Assembly: GCF_018310695.1 (NCBI RefSeq)
Contig: NZ_JAGXCY010000003.1
Span: 248,001-312,000, forward strand
Direction: 5' to 3'
Origin: Paenibacillus sp. Marseille-Q4541
GTDB lineage: Bacteria > Bacillota > Bacilli > Paenibacillales > Paenibacillaceae
Length of the DNA: 64,000 nucleotides
The notes under the pieces are model-generated. The model worked only from the letters and a program-made list of their open reading frames with translations, was not told where the DNA came from and made no database searches. Below are positions 16,764-26,700 of this stretch, one piece after another. The position numbers were made by a program, and so were the translations under genes. Position 1 is the first letter of the stretch; each line of letters starts with the position of its first letter.

Positions 16764-17744
16764 ATGGAGTATGTGAAACTTGGAAACACAGGTTTAGATG
16801 TATCCCGAATTTGTATTGGATGTATGAGCTTCGGCATATCTGAGCGGTGGCATCATCCTTGGGTATTAGATGAGGAGCGTAGTCGACCTATCATTAAAAA
16901 AGCTCTAGATTCAGGCATCAATTTCTTCGATACAGCCAATGTGTACGCAGACGGTACAAGCGAGGAAATTGTGGGGCGTGCATTAAAGGACTATGCGAAT
17001 CGGGACGAAATTGTACTGGCGACAAAAGTTCATGGACGTATGCATAAAGGTCCAAATGGTGCTGGGCTTTCCCGAAAGGCAATTATGAGTGAAATTGATA
17101 ATAGCCTTAAACGTTTGGGAACCGATTATGTGGATCTGTATCAAATCCATCGTTGGGATTATCACACACCAATCGAAGAAACGATGGAAGCACTCCATGA
17201 TGTTGTGAAAGCGGGGAAAGTACGGTATATTGGCGCGTCTGCCATGTATGCATGGCAGTTTCTGAAGGCTCTTCATGTAGCGGAGAAAAACGGGTGGACT
17301 CGGTTTGTAACGATGCAGAATCATCTTAATCTCATGTACCGTGAGGAGGAACGGGAGATGATACCGCTATGTAAGGAAGAAAAAATCGGTGTGATACCGT
17401 ATAGCCCACTGGGTAAAGGAAGATTGGCGCGTGATTGGGAGGAGACAACACATCGTTCTGAGACTGATCAAGTACAGAAATCCCAATACGATCCGACTGC
17501 AAATGCAGATCGTATAGTCGTAGAACGAGTTGCTGAAATTGCAAATAAGCGTGGCGTTCCAAGGGCACAGGTTGCACTTGCTTGGGTGTTGCAGAAAGAA
17601 CCTGTAGCCGCTCCAATTATCGGTGCTACGAAAACATCTCATCTGGAAGATGCAGTAGCGGCTCTTTCCATTACATTAACACCTGAAGAAATTGCATTTA
17701 TGGAAGAACCGTATGTGCCGCACCCCATCATTGGCTTTCAATAG
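16764..17744 (+). CDS. Aldo/keto reductase, YajO/IolS-like
   Basis: A 326-residue NADPH-dependent oxidoreductase with the TIM-barrel fold. The family signatures are clear: FFDTANVYADGTSEEIVGRA (catalytic Asp and Tyr), LATKVHG (catalytic Lys), and DYVDLYQIHRWD (catalytic His). The cofactor-binding end reads APIIGATKTSHLEDAVAAL. The ATG at 16764 follows GTGAGGA; an in-frame GTG at 16749 is that same site and not needed. It is co-transcribed with the exporter before it and probably regulated by the divergent AraC protein. The substrate is unknown. Confidence 0.95.
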   Translation: MEYVKLGNTGLDVSRICIGCMSFGISERWHHPWVLDEERSRPIIKKALDSGINFFDTANVYADGTSEEIVGRALKDYANRDEIVLATKVHGRMHKGPNGAGLSRKAIMSEIDNSLKRLGTDYVDLYQIHRWDYHTPIEETMEALHDVVKAGKVRYIGASAMYAWQFLKALHVAEKNGWTRFVTMQNHLNLMYREEEREMIPLCKEEKIGVIPYSPLGKGRLARDWEETTHRSETDQVQKSQYDPTANADRIVVERVAEIANKRGVPRAQVALAWVLQKEPVAAPIIGATKTSHLEDAVAALSITLTPEEIAFMEEPYVPHPIIGFQ

Positions 17745-17768
17745 TTCTTTCATAAGGAGTCTCTAATG

Positions 17769-17804
17769 AGTGACCTTTCCGAAATAAGGAGAGGTCACTT
17801 TTTT
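17769..17804 (+). terminator. Terminator after the aldo/keto reductase
   Basis: AGTGACCT and AGGTCACT form an eight-base stem with a 15-base loop, then a T run. Confidence 0.82.
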
Positions 17805-17916
17805 CATGAGATGCGTAAACAGATAGCAAGATTCATGGTAAGCAAAGCAAAATTTCTGATACAATTAGAAATATATGAAACCGCAACCAAAAACTTATAG
17901 AAAGCGAGAACCAACC

Positions 17917-20900
17917 ATGAATCAGAAAACGCTTTATAACGATGGATGGGAATTTGCAAAAAGCAGCTTGGATGTTACAGATCGTGCTGGATTATCTTTT
18001 GAACCTGTGGATCTTCCCCATGATTGGCTAATCTATAACACGCTGGATCTATACGAGAATAGTATCGGTTGGTATCGCAAGAAATTGATGTATCAGGAGG
18101 AAGAGAATCAGCAGCTTCTTTTAAGTTTCGATGGCGTGTACATGGATTCTTCCGTTTATGTGAATGGGCAAATTGTTGGAGAATGGAAGTACGGATACTC
18201 CTCTTTTGAACATGAAATTACAAATGCTCTTCTCCCAGGGGAAAATGAAATCATAGTAAAAGTGGTACACCAAAGCCCAAACAGTAGATGGTATTCAGGA
18301 GCTGGAATTTACCGCAACGTATGGCTCAAAACAAGAGATAAAAATCATATTGTCACTGACGGCATTTACATATCAATGAACCAAGAGAATAACGGATGGA
18401 AGGTCGAGGTGGATACTGAAGTCACTATTGCACAGGAAGCAATACTCACGCATAAGCTCTTGTATCAAGGACAATTGATAGCTACTACTGCACAGAAGAT
18501 TGCAAAGGGTGACGACACTACTGTTATTAACCGTCAACATCTGTTTGTAGAGAGTCCTTTGTTATGGAATACGGATGAGCCTAATCTTTATCAACTCGTT
18601 ACCGAGTTACAGCTGGCTACACGGGATCAAAGCTTTGAAGTGATAGAAAACATCTCCCAAAATATTGGATTTAGAGAGATCAAACTTGACCCTGCAGAGG
18701 GATTTCATTTGAATGGTAAGAAGATGAAGCTTAATGGGGTATGTGAACATCATGATCTTGGTGCATTGGGCGCGGCATTTAATATAACCGCATTAAGAAG
18801 ACGGTTCTGTCTGTTACAAGAGATGGGAGTTAACGCGATACGAACAGCCCACAATATGCCGGCAAAAGAGTTTATGGATCTTGCGGATGAAATGGGAATG
18901 CTCGTCGTCTCCGAAGCTTTTGATATGTGGGAAAGATCCAAAACTCCTTATGATTATGCGAGATTTTTCCCAGAATGGGCACATACCGATGTGAAGAGCT
19001 GGGTTACACGTGATCGGAATCATCCGAGCCTCATCATGTGGAGTATCGGAAATGAAATCTATGATACGCATGTAGATGAGAGAGGGCACCAAGTAACACG
19101 GATGCTGATGGATTATGTGTTGGAATTTGATCCGAAACAAAATGCGAGCGTTACCGTTGGATCGAATTACATGCCTTGGGAAAATGCACAAAAATGCGCC
19201 GATATCGTGAAGCTCGCTGGTTATAACTATGCGGAAAAATATTATGACAAACATCATGAAGAGCATCCGGATTGGATTATTTATGGTAGTGAGACAGCTT
19301 CTGTGGTCCAAAGCCGAGGCATTTATCATTTCCCGTTTGAGAAATCAATCCTTGCCGATGATGACGAGCAGTGTTCTGCGCTTGGAAACAGTACAACGAG
19401 CTGGGGGGCAAAGTCAGCGGAAGCTTGTATTTTGGCGGAAAGAGATACCCCTTATTCCTTAGGTCAATTTTTATGGACCGGGTTTGATTATATCGGAGAA
19501 CCGACGCCCTATCATACGAAGAACTCTTATTTTGGACAATTAGATACGGCTACGTTTAAAAAGGATTCGTTCTATATTTATCAGGCAGCCTGGACTGATT
19601 ACAAGAAAAATCCGATGGTTCATTTGTTCCCCTATTGGGATTTTAATCAGGGTCAAATGATTGATGTAAGGGTGTGTTCGAATGCACCCAAAATTGAGTT
19701 GCAGCTAAATGGTGTGACCATAGGAACCCATGATGTTGATCATGAACACGGAACACAGCTAGTCGGCTGGTGGAAGGTTCCATATGAAGAAGGCGAACTC
19801 ACAGCAGTGGCTTATGATGAAACAGGCAAAGTCATTGCTACGGATGTAAGAAGGTCTTATCAGGATGCGAAAAAAATTCGTCTGAAAGTGGATAAAGAAG
19901 TACTGTACGCAGATGGAAAGGACCTTATTTTTGTTGAAATTAACGTGGAAGATGAAAATGAGAATATCGTAGAAAATGCAAACAACCGCGTGCATGTACA
20001 TGTTACAGGAGCAGGACGTCTTCTTGGTCTGGATAATGGGGACAGCACAGACTATGATCCGTACAAAGGCCTCAGCAGAAGATTATTCAGTGGGAAGTTA
20101 ATGGCGATCATCGGGGCAACATTGGAGCCTGGAAAGATTCAGATTGAAGTTACTTCCGAAGGCTTAGAAAGTCGTGTTGTGGAAGTTGAGTCTTTTTCTA
20201 TACAGAGTGGGACAGTAGAGGGAGTTTCAGCATATACGAAAAATGAGGAATTGCTGTGCGTTACGGGGATACAGACTGAAATTCCTCTTCGCAAAATTGA
20301 ACTTATCAGCGAAACTGGACAAGTATTTGATCCGTCGATACAAGAGATGGTTGTAAAAGCAAGATTGTATCCAGAGAATACATCCTATGAGGAAATTGAA
20401 TGGGCTGTAGTAAACGATACGGGGATCGAGTCGAATATTGCTACAGTAGAGGCAAAGGGTCATGAAGCGAAGATCACTGCTCTAGGTGATGGAGAGTTCA
20501 GACTTCGTGCAACAAGCAAGAATGGAACAGATAAAACAAAACTTATTTCTCAGCTGGAATTTAAAGCGGTTGATCTAGGCACTGCATACAAAGACCCGTA
20601 CTCCTTTATATCTGGGGGACTCTATGACTACACGAAAGGCGAGGTTGGAAACGGAAATGAAAGAGGCGTAGCTACAAGCAGAGATGGGGAAACTGTGGTT
20701 GGGTTCCGTGATATTGATTTTGGTTCGTATGGATCAGATACGATCACCATTCCTATTTTTGCTTTGTCGAGCGAAGCATATTTCCTGCAAATTTGGGAAG
20801 GGATGCCGGATGAAGAAGGAAGTACATTACTGGCAGATGTAATCTATCAAAAAGAATCCAAGTGGAATGTTTATCAAGAAGAAACCTATCGTTTGTCCAA

Positions 20901-21348
20901 GAGACTGCGTGGTATCACTTCTATTAGTTTTGTCCTTCATCAGAAAGTTCATATCAAGGGATTTTCTTTCGAGAAGAAGAATAGAGGTTTTGAGCAGAAT
21001 ATTGCTGCCGAATGCGATCATATCTACGGTGATACGTTTACGCTATTAGAAGATCGGGTTGAAGGTATAGGTAATAATGTTTCCTTGGAGTTTGATCAAA
21101 TGGATTTTACGAATGAGGGTACTTCGAAACTCGTCGTAAATGGCAGATCCTTAATTGATAAGAATACGATTCATATTCGATTTGCAGGCCCTGATGGCGA
21201 GAGCAATCAGCTCGTTGAATTTACCCAGTCAGGTGGATATGAAGAGCAAACGTTTGATTTGGAACGAATAACAGGCAATCAAAAAGTGACCTTTATTTTC
21301 CTACCAGGCTCAAATTTTGATTTTGCTTGGTTCCGGTTTGTGAGGTAA
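17917..21348 (+). CDS. Glycoside hydrolase family 2 beta-galactosidase, long form
   Basis: This protein of about 1143 residues has no signal peptide and is probably cytoplasmic. The N-terminal jelly roll (LPHDWLIY, YRKKLMYQ, VYVNGQIVGEWKYGYSSF) and the TIM barrel are typical of GH2. The acid/base is Glu380 in MWSIGNEIYD and the nucleophile is Glu459 in YGSETAS. The C-terminal 450 residues hold Ig-like and GBS-like domains (LDNGDSTDYDPYKG is a common GH2 tail motif), including a final carbohydrate-binding-like module. An in-frame ATG at 17875 exists, but a likely -10 (GATACAAT) lies just before it, so ATG 17917 is chosen. It could release galactose from O-glycans or plant galactans imported as oligosaccharides. 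It stands alone between two terminators. Confidence 0.92.
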   Translation: MNQKTLYNDGWEFAKSSLDVTDRAGLSFEPVDLPHDWLIYNTLDLYENSIGWYRKKLMYQEEENQQLLLSFDGVYMDSSVYVNGQIVGEWKYGYSSFEHEITNALLPGENEIIVKVVHQSPNSRWYSGAGIYRNVWLKTRDKNHIVTDGIYISMNQENNGWKVEVDTEVTIAQEAILTHKLLYQGQLIATTAQKIAKGDDTTVINRQHLFVESPLLWNTDEPNLYQLVTELQLATRDQSFEVIENISQNIGFREIKLDPAEGFHLNGKKMKLNGVCEHHDLGALGAAFNITALRRRFCLLQEMGVNAIRTAHNMPAKEFMDLADEMGMLVVSEAFDMWERSKTPYDYARFFPEWAHTDVKSWVTRDRNHPSLIMWSIGNEIYDTHVDERGHQVTRMLMDYVLEFDPKQNASVTVGSNYMPWENAQKCADIVKLAGYNYAEKYYDKHHEEHPDWIIYGSETASVVQSRGIYHFPFEKSILADDDEQCSALGNSTTSWGAKSAEACILAERDTPYSLGQFLWTGFDYIGEPTPYHTKNSYFGQLDTATFKKDSFYIYQAAWTDYKKNPMVHLFPYWDFNQGQMIDVRVCSNAPKIELQLNGVTIGTHDVDHEHGTQLVGWWKVPYEEGELTAVAYDETGKVIATDVRRSYQDAKKIRLKVDKEVLYADGKDLIFVEINVEDENENIVENANNRVHVHVTGAGRLLGLDNGDSTDYDPYKGLSRRLFSGKLMAIIGATLEPGKIQIEVTSEGLESRVVEVESFSIQSGTVEGVSAYTKNEELLCVTGIQTEIPLRKIELISETGQVFDPSIQEMVVKARLYPENTSYEEIEWAVVNDTGIESNIATVEAKGHEAKITALGDGEFRLRATSKNGTDKTKLISQLEFKAVDLGTAYKDPYSFISGGLYDYTKGEVGNGNERGVATSRDGETVVGFRDIDFGSYGSDTITIPIFALSSEAYFLQIWEGMPDEEGSTLLADVIYQKESKWNVYQEETYRLSKRLRGITSISFVLHQKVHIKGFSFEKKNRGFEQNIAAECDHIYGDTFTLLEDRVEGIGNNVSLEFDQMDFTNEGTSKLVVNGRSLIDKNTIHIRFAGPDGESNQLVEFTQSGGYEEQTFDLERITGNQKVTFIFLPGSNFDFAWFRFVR

Positions 21349-21360
21349 TTGGTTATAGAC

Positions 21361-21405
21361 TTAAACGAAGAAAAGGCAGCTGATCGCTGCCTTTTCTTCG
21401 TTTAA
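21361..21405. terminator. Strong bidirectional terminator
   Basis: Two perfect arms of about 18 bases (AAACGAAGAAAAGGCAGC and its complement) surround TGATC. The A and T flanks let it stop both the GH2 gene and the convergent minus-strand gene. Confidence 0.9.
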
Positions 21406-21462
21406 AAACGTGTGTTTTAAGCAGTTTGATTTTTGCTTCTCGTTTGTTGCTTCTGCCACCAG

Positions 21463-22032
21463 TTACTTTTTCACTTTTCGCCAAATAAAGAAAATCATCA
21501 CACCTATTACTACAATACCGAGCATCGTAACCCATGGATATGGTTGTATTCGGTTGAGTTCATTTTCAAGATTGACTTGTTCTGTAGGCACTTTACCTTC
21601 TCCTAATTTAGTTAAATCTTCTTGTGCATCTGCTAAACCTTTCGTTCGATCACAGATTATCGTTACGAGTTGCTCTTTATTTCCATACATCGTAGATAGA
21701 CTCGCATATACTAAGTAATCCTTACTTTCTTCAAAATGATATCCACAATCACCGCCACCAGCTCCTGTATGAATAATCATTTGTGATTTCGATTCGCCTT
21801 TCCATATTTGAGTAATTTCGAATAATACCGATTTTGTCACGAATCCCTGCAAGCCTGTTTCTTCCTTTATTTCAAGGACACGACCAGTAAAAACCGCATC
21901 CGAACGGCCTAGTTCTTCTTTAACAGATAAAGGTTGAACACAAGAACAAGCATATACTTTTGATGGAATGAAGATGGTCATGATACTTACAATAATACTA
22001 ATCAGTAATAACAAATTTATTTTTCTCTTCAA
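21463..22032 (-). CDS. Membrane-anchored TIMP-like secreted protein
   Basis: A protein of 189 residues with an N-terminal signal peptide that ends at VYACSCVQP. The mature protein thus starts with a CxC pair, the hallmark of the TIMP/netrin-like OB fold, followed by LGRSDAVFTGRVLEI, also typical. Further cysteines (GGGDCGYHF, TIICDR) would form disulfides. A C-terminal helix plus basic tail (MLGIVVIGVMIFFIWRKVKK) anchors it to the membrane. The ORF is open upstream, but GGGAGG is seven bases before TTG at 22032, giving the natural start. Function in bacteria of this group is not established; inhibition of metalloproteases is only suggested by the fold. Confidence 0.8.
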   Translation of the reverse strand: MKRKINLLLLISIIVSIMTIFIPSKVYACSCVQPLSVKEELGRSDAVFTGRVLEIKEETGLQGFVTKSVLFEITQIWKGESKSQMIIHTGAGGGDCGYHFEESKDYLVYASLSTMYGNKEQLVTIICDRTKGLADAQEDLTKLGEGKVPTEQVNLENELNRIQPYPWVTMLGIVVIGVMIFFIWRKVKK

Positions 22033-22689
22033 GATAATCCTCCCTTGCTCAAATTCACTCAAATTCATAAACACTTTCATATTTAAACGTTTCTAATTGA
22101 CCGAATGTTACAGGTTCTATTCTTGCCAAGTAAAATCAAGGGGAAATGTAGCCATGTTCAAATATCATTCTTAAAAAATTTGTGAGAATGTAGAGATTGA
22201 TATAGCGTTAACAATTCTATTTCGGGATAATTTTTGTAAAATTATGGGTACTTTTGTCGTCTTGCAGGAAGATAGCTGAATTAGCGGGAATTATTTTCAT
22301 AAATAAACGATAGAAGGGAGGCCGGTTATTACATATTGAAGTTGTTATCACAATCCGTTCTAGAGAAGAGTATTATTCATGTTCAAATGAGTTTCGACTA
22401 TTCTAGAATTCTTCAGAGTGTAGTGACACAACAAGGGAAAGATCTGCTGGAGCCTGTTATTCGCTGTTCTACATCAAACGTACGATCCTCATTTTCATTC
22501 ATCTGCGTAAGTTATATAAACCTATTGTTCTCACCATCTGAACCTCCAAGTTTTATCTTTTATCTATTACGACCTACCGTGTACGATGACTTTCGAAGTA
22601 GCCTCACTTGATATCCGATCGATCAAATTCCAGAGAAACATCAGAAAGAATGTATTGTTCCACAAAGGAATGGGGGAAAGGATGTTCTT
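22033..22689. other. 657-base gap without a supported gene
   Basis: A TTG-initiated frame of 91 codons (22336-22611) exists, but its SD-like GGGAGG is about 15 bases away and its composition (many Ser, Phe, Ile in non-coding style) is not convincing. The gap should contain the promoter and leader for the SLH/sialidase operon. I see no terminator hairpin or named riboswitch. Confidence 0.5.
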
Positions 22690-23703
22690 ATGAAAAGTAA
22701 ACTACTAACCGTTGCATTAATGGCTACGCTATGTTCATCCTTGTTGTTGAGTACAGTTCATGCAGAAAAAGTGTCTGATTTTGAGATGAATCCTTCTTCT
22801 AGTGAATCTGTAGAGGCTACATTTACTGTTACTTTAAAAGGAAAAGCGATTCAGGATTTATATGCTTATGAAGCCAAGCTTAATTTTGACCCGAATGTTC
22901 TTGAGATTGTAAAAGCAGAGACGAAGATCAAAGGATTCTCTGTATCTCCAATCGTGAAAAATAATGAAATTACGATAGCCCATACGAAGATCGGCAATGT
23001 GAATGGCGAGAAAGGTGATATGGATATAGCAACGATCACCTTCAAAGCTAAAAAAGCCGGTACGTCCAGCGTAAAATGGACGTCACTCAAAATTCTGGAT
23101 CGTGATCTGAAAGATCAACAATTTACCCTGAATCAATCTTTTGAATTCACCAAGATTTTCAGTGATATTACAGGTCATTGGGCGAAGGCAGATATTATGG
23201 AGATGGTAACGAAAGGGATCATTGAAGGTATGAATGCCGATACCTTTGCTCCGAATCAGAATATTACCCGTGCACAATTCGCTACTCTTTTAGTTAGAGC
23301 ATTAAACCTCTCTGAAGGCTCAGGAACAAACCCTTATACAGATGTGAAATCAGGAGTTTGGTATGAAGATACGGTCAAGAAAGCCTATGCGGCTGGCATA
23401 GTTAGCGGCTTGTCCGAGACGACGTTTGCACCGGATAAGAGTATTACCCGTGAAGAGATGACGATGATGCTGATGCGTGCGAAAGCATATGCTTCCGGGG
23501 TGAAAATTGATAGTTTGAATTCAGTCTCTACGAACATCTTTAAGGACAATAGTAAAATCAGCCCTTGGGCAAAAGAATCAGTAGGATTTGTTATCGATTC
23601 GAAACTGATGAAAGGAAGATCCCAAACTTCATTTGCGCCCAAAGCATCTGCTACAAGAGCAGAGTCGGCCTCTGTAATTAAGCGGTTGTTAAACTCTAAA
23701 TAA
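22690..23703 (+). CDS. Cohesin-domain surface protein with three SLH repeats
   Basis: A 337-residue exported protein. A signal peptide ends near STVHAEK. Residues about 30-150 form a cohesin-type beta-sandwich (VTLKGKAIQDLYAYEAKLNF, TITFKAKKAG). Residues 155-337 carry three S-layer homology repeats, each with the TRxE/Q motif: NITRAQFATLLVRAL, SITREEMTMMLMRA and ATRAESASVIKRLL. The SLH part should bind pyruvylated wall polymer, leaving the cohesin exposed. It is 48 bases before a sialidase that ends in a dockerin, so it probably anchors that enzyme on the cell surface. It is the smallest conceivable scaffoldin: one cohesin plus one anchor. Confidence 0.88.
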   Translation: MKSKLLTVALMATLCSSLLLSTVHAEKVSDFEMNPSSSESVEATFTVTLKGKAIQDLYAYEAKLNFDPNVLEIVKAETKIKGFSVSPIVKNNEITIAHTKIGNVNGEKGDMDIATITFKAKKAGTSSVKWTSLKILDRDLKDQQFTLNQSFEFTKIFSDITGHWAKADIMEMVTKGIIEGMNADTFAPNQNITRAQFATLLVRALNLSEGSGTNPYTDVKSGVWYEDTVKKAYAAGIVSGLSETTFAPDKSITREEMTMMLMRAKAYASGVKIDSLNSVSTNIFKDNSKISPWAKESVGFVIDSKLMKGRSQTSFAPKASATRAESASVIKRLLNSK

Positions 23704-23751
23704 TCAAAGTAGGTAGACAACTTATTCATTATTTTTAAGGAGGAATATCAT

Positions 23752-26700
23752 TTGAAGAAATTCGCTCTTAGTCTACTCTCAGTTATGATGGTAACAGTTA
23801 TGCTTCCATTCACCGCAGGGGCCGCTTCATCAGAACCAAAGGAACAGGTGGATCCAAGACTCGTTTTTCGAGTTGAAAATCAACAAATTCACAATTCGAA
23901 TTTTACAAATCTGGATGACAAAATAGATACGCTTAAAACGTTGGATGAAGGGACGATCGTTGTACGCTTTCGCTATACCGGATCTACGATTATGTCCTTA
24001 TTCTCACTGAGTAATAACACGTTACCAAATGGTCATTTTCATCTCTATGTCACACCTTCTGCTATCGGAAGTGAGAATCGATATGAAGAGCCAGGAAAGA
24101 CATCGGTTAGTACGCATGTCAAAGCGGATGTGGTGGTGAAAGAAAATGAAGTGCACACTGTTGCCATGGTTGTTGACAAAGAGCAAGGATACAAGTTTTT
24201 CCTTGATGGTAAGCTCGTCAAGCAAGACACTACTACAGCCAAAAAGTTTCTCAATAATATTTATGCACCAAATCGCGCAGAGTTAGGTAGAACAGATAGA
24301 GCATCCGGTTCTAACAAATATGCGTTCAACGGTGAAATAGACTTTGCAGAAGTATATAGTGAACCGCTAGCGGATCAGGATTTAATTGATGTTACAGGCG
24401 TCACAAGTAAGGCTCCGGTTGAGAATCCATTGCCTGATGAAGCATTTATTACAGATCCGTATAACGTATTTTATCCGGGACTTGATGGTTCGAAAGCTTT
24501 CCGAATTCCTTCACTTTTGCATACGATGGACGGGACGTTAATTGCGGGGATCGACAAACGGATCAATCATGGGGGGGATTCACCCGCTAATATTGACATG
24601 ATGGTAAGACGAAGTTTGGATCAAGGTGAGACTTGGGAGAATGGAATTGTTATCAATAATTATCCTGGTAACGCTTCAAACATAGACCAATCCTTACTAC
24701 AGGACAAGGAAACGAAACGGATCTTCTCTTTAGTTCTCGGATTTCCAGAAGGTGGCGGATTCCCTACTTCATCAAGAGGTACGGGATACAAGACCGTCGA
24801 TGGCAAAAAATATTTACTTCTGAAAGATTCGAGCAATCAGGAATACACGGTGCGTGAGAACGGAGAGGTGTTTAACAGTTCGAACGAAAAAACAATCTAT
24901 AAAGTAGACTCTTTAAGAAATCTGTATAACAACGATACAAAAATCTCTAATATTTTCCTTAGCAATTCACCGCTGAAGCCGCTCGTTACTTCTTATCTTG
25001 AGCTGTGGCACAGTGATAATGATGGTAAGACTTGGGAAGGACCAGTAAATTTAAACGCTGACTTGAAAGAAGATTGGATGGTATTCTTGGGGGCAGGTCC
25101 AGGTACCGGCATTCAATTAACAGAAGGTCCTCATGCGGGCAGATTGGTTTTCCCAGTGTATTTTACGAATGAGAAAAATAGACAAGCTAGTGCAGTTATT
25201 TATAGTGATGATCAAGGAGCAACGTGGCATCGTGGAGAGTCCCCGAACCATGGGCGAATTGTTAATGGAGTTACTCTTGATGAGAGAACGTTCGACGGTT
25301 CTGCGAATGAACTTACGGAAGCACAAGTGCTGGAGATGCCAGATGGACAATTAAAAATGTTCATGCGGAATTATTCAGGATATGCGCAAATCGCAACAAG
25401 CTTTGATGGTGGCGAGACTTGGGATTCCGAAGTCGTGACGGAGCGTGATTTGATTGCGGCTTATTGCCAATTAACGGCAATTCGTTATGATGGCCAAATC
25501 GATGGGGAAGAAGCGGTTATTTTTGCAAGCCCAGCTAATTCATCTAGCAGAATAAACGGCACAGTAAAGGTAGGTTTGATTAAGGAAGACGGAACTTATG
25601 AAAATGGTAAGACGAAGTATAAGTTTGATTGGAAATATTCGCAATTAGTAAAAGAAGGCTACTATGCTTATTCAAGCTTAGCTAATTTGGCTGACGGTAA
25701 TATTGGTTTGTTTTATGAAGGAACAGGCAGCGAGGAAATGAGTTTCATTAAATTTAATACGGAATATCTCAAATGGGATCGGCAAGGTGAAATAGCAAGT
25801 CCTGAGTTAACTTCGATCACCCTAGAATCTAATCAACCAGATGGTTATGCAGCCAATGATAAAGTTAGGGTTAAAGCCGTCTTTAATCAATATGTCATGC
25901 TGAATGGTGACCGGACGTTAAAAGGTAAGATTGGTGATAAAGATGTTGAATTTACGCTACTAGGTTCCAATGATGCTGGCACAGAATATGTGTTTGAAAC
26001 TGAGTTTCCGGAGCTTGCTTCCGGTGAATACCCACTAGTTGCAGGATTCAGTACGAACCTGGACATTAGAAACACTTATGGAATAGCGTTGGATTCGGTG
26101 GGCGGTGACAATCAGCTTAATACGGTGATACAGTCCAAATCCACAGAAGAACAAGGAACATTCGCAACGCTAACGGTACCCAAACGCGTGAACCCTGGTA
26201 AAGAGTTTAAAGTTGAACTCAAATTAAATCAGATCAAGGAACTTGTATATGCACATGATATTAAGGTTCAATTCAATACAGACGTTATGGAATTCGTATC
26301 TGGAACCTCCTTGGTTGATGGTGTGCAGTTATTAGATACGGTCACTACAGTTCCAGGACAGAGCCGTTTCCTGCTCGCTAGTAAGGGAGCAGATCATGCA
26401 GTGTCGGGTAACGTTCCACTATTAGAGCTTACCTTCAAAGCGAAGGAATTGCCTGAACCGAAGTCTGGTGAAATTCGGATATCGAATGTGACAATGGGTG
26501 ATGCGAATGGAGTCGAAACAAATGCAACAGGTTCCGCTGGGACGGTTGAAGTTTCACCTGGAAATACAAACATCTCTGAAGATTTGAATGGTGATGGCAA
26601 ATTCAGCATTGGTGACCTTTCTATCGCAGCGGCTCACTATGGCAAAGATACAACAAGTCCGGATTGGAATATAGCGAAAGTCGCGGATCTGAACAATGAT

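Noticed and set aside
17875..17916. Upstream in-frame ATG for the GH2 beta-galactosidase
   Set aside because: It sits directly behind a likely -10 box and has no ribosome binding site; the GH2 domain starts after the second ATG.
22336..22611. Open frame of 91 codons (TTG start) before the SLH gene
   Set aside because: The SD-like site is too distant and the composition does not look coding; no family resemblance.
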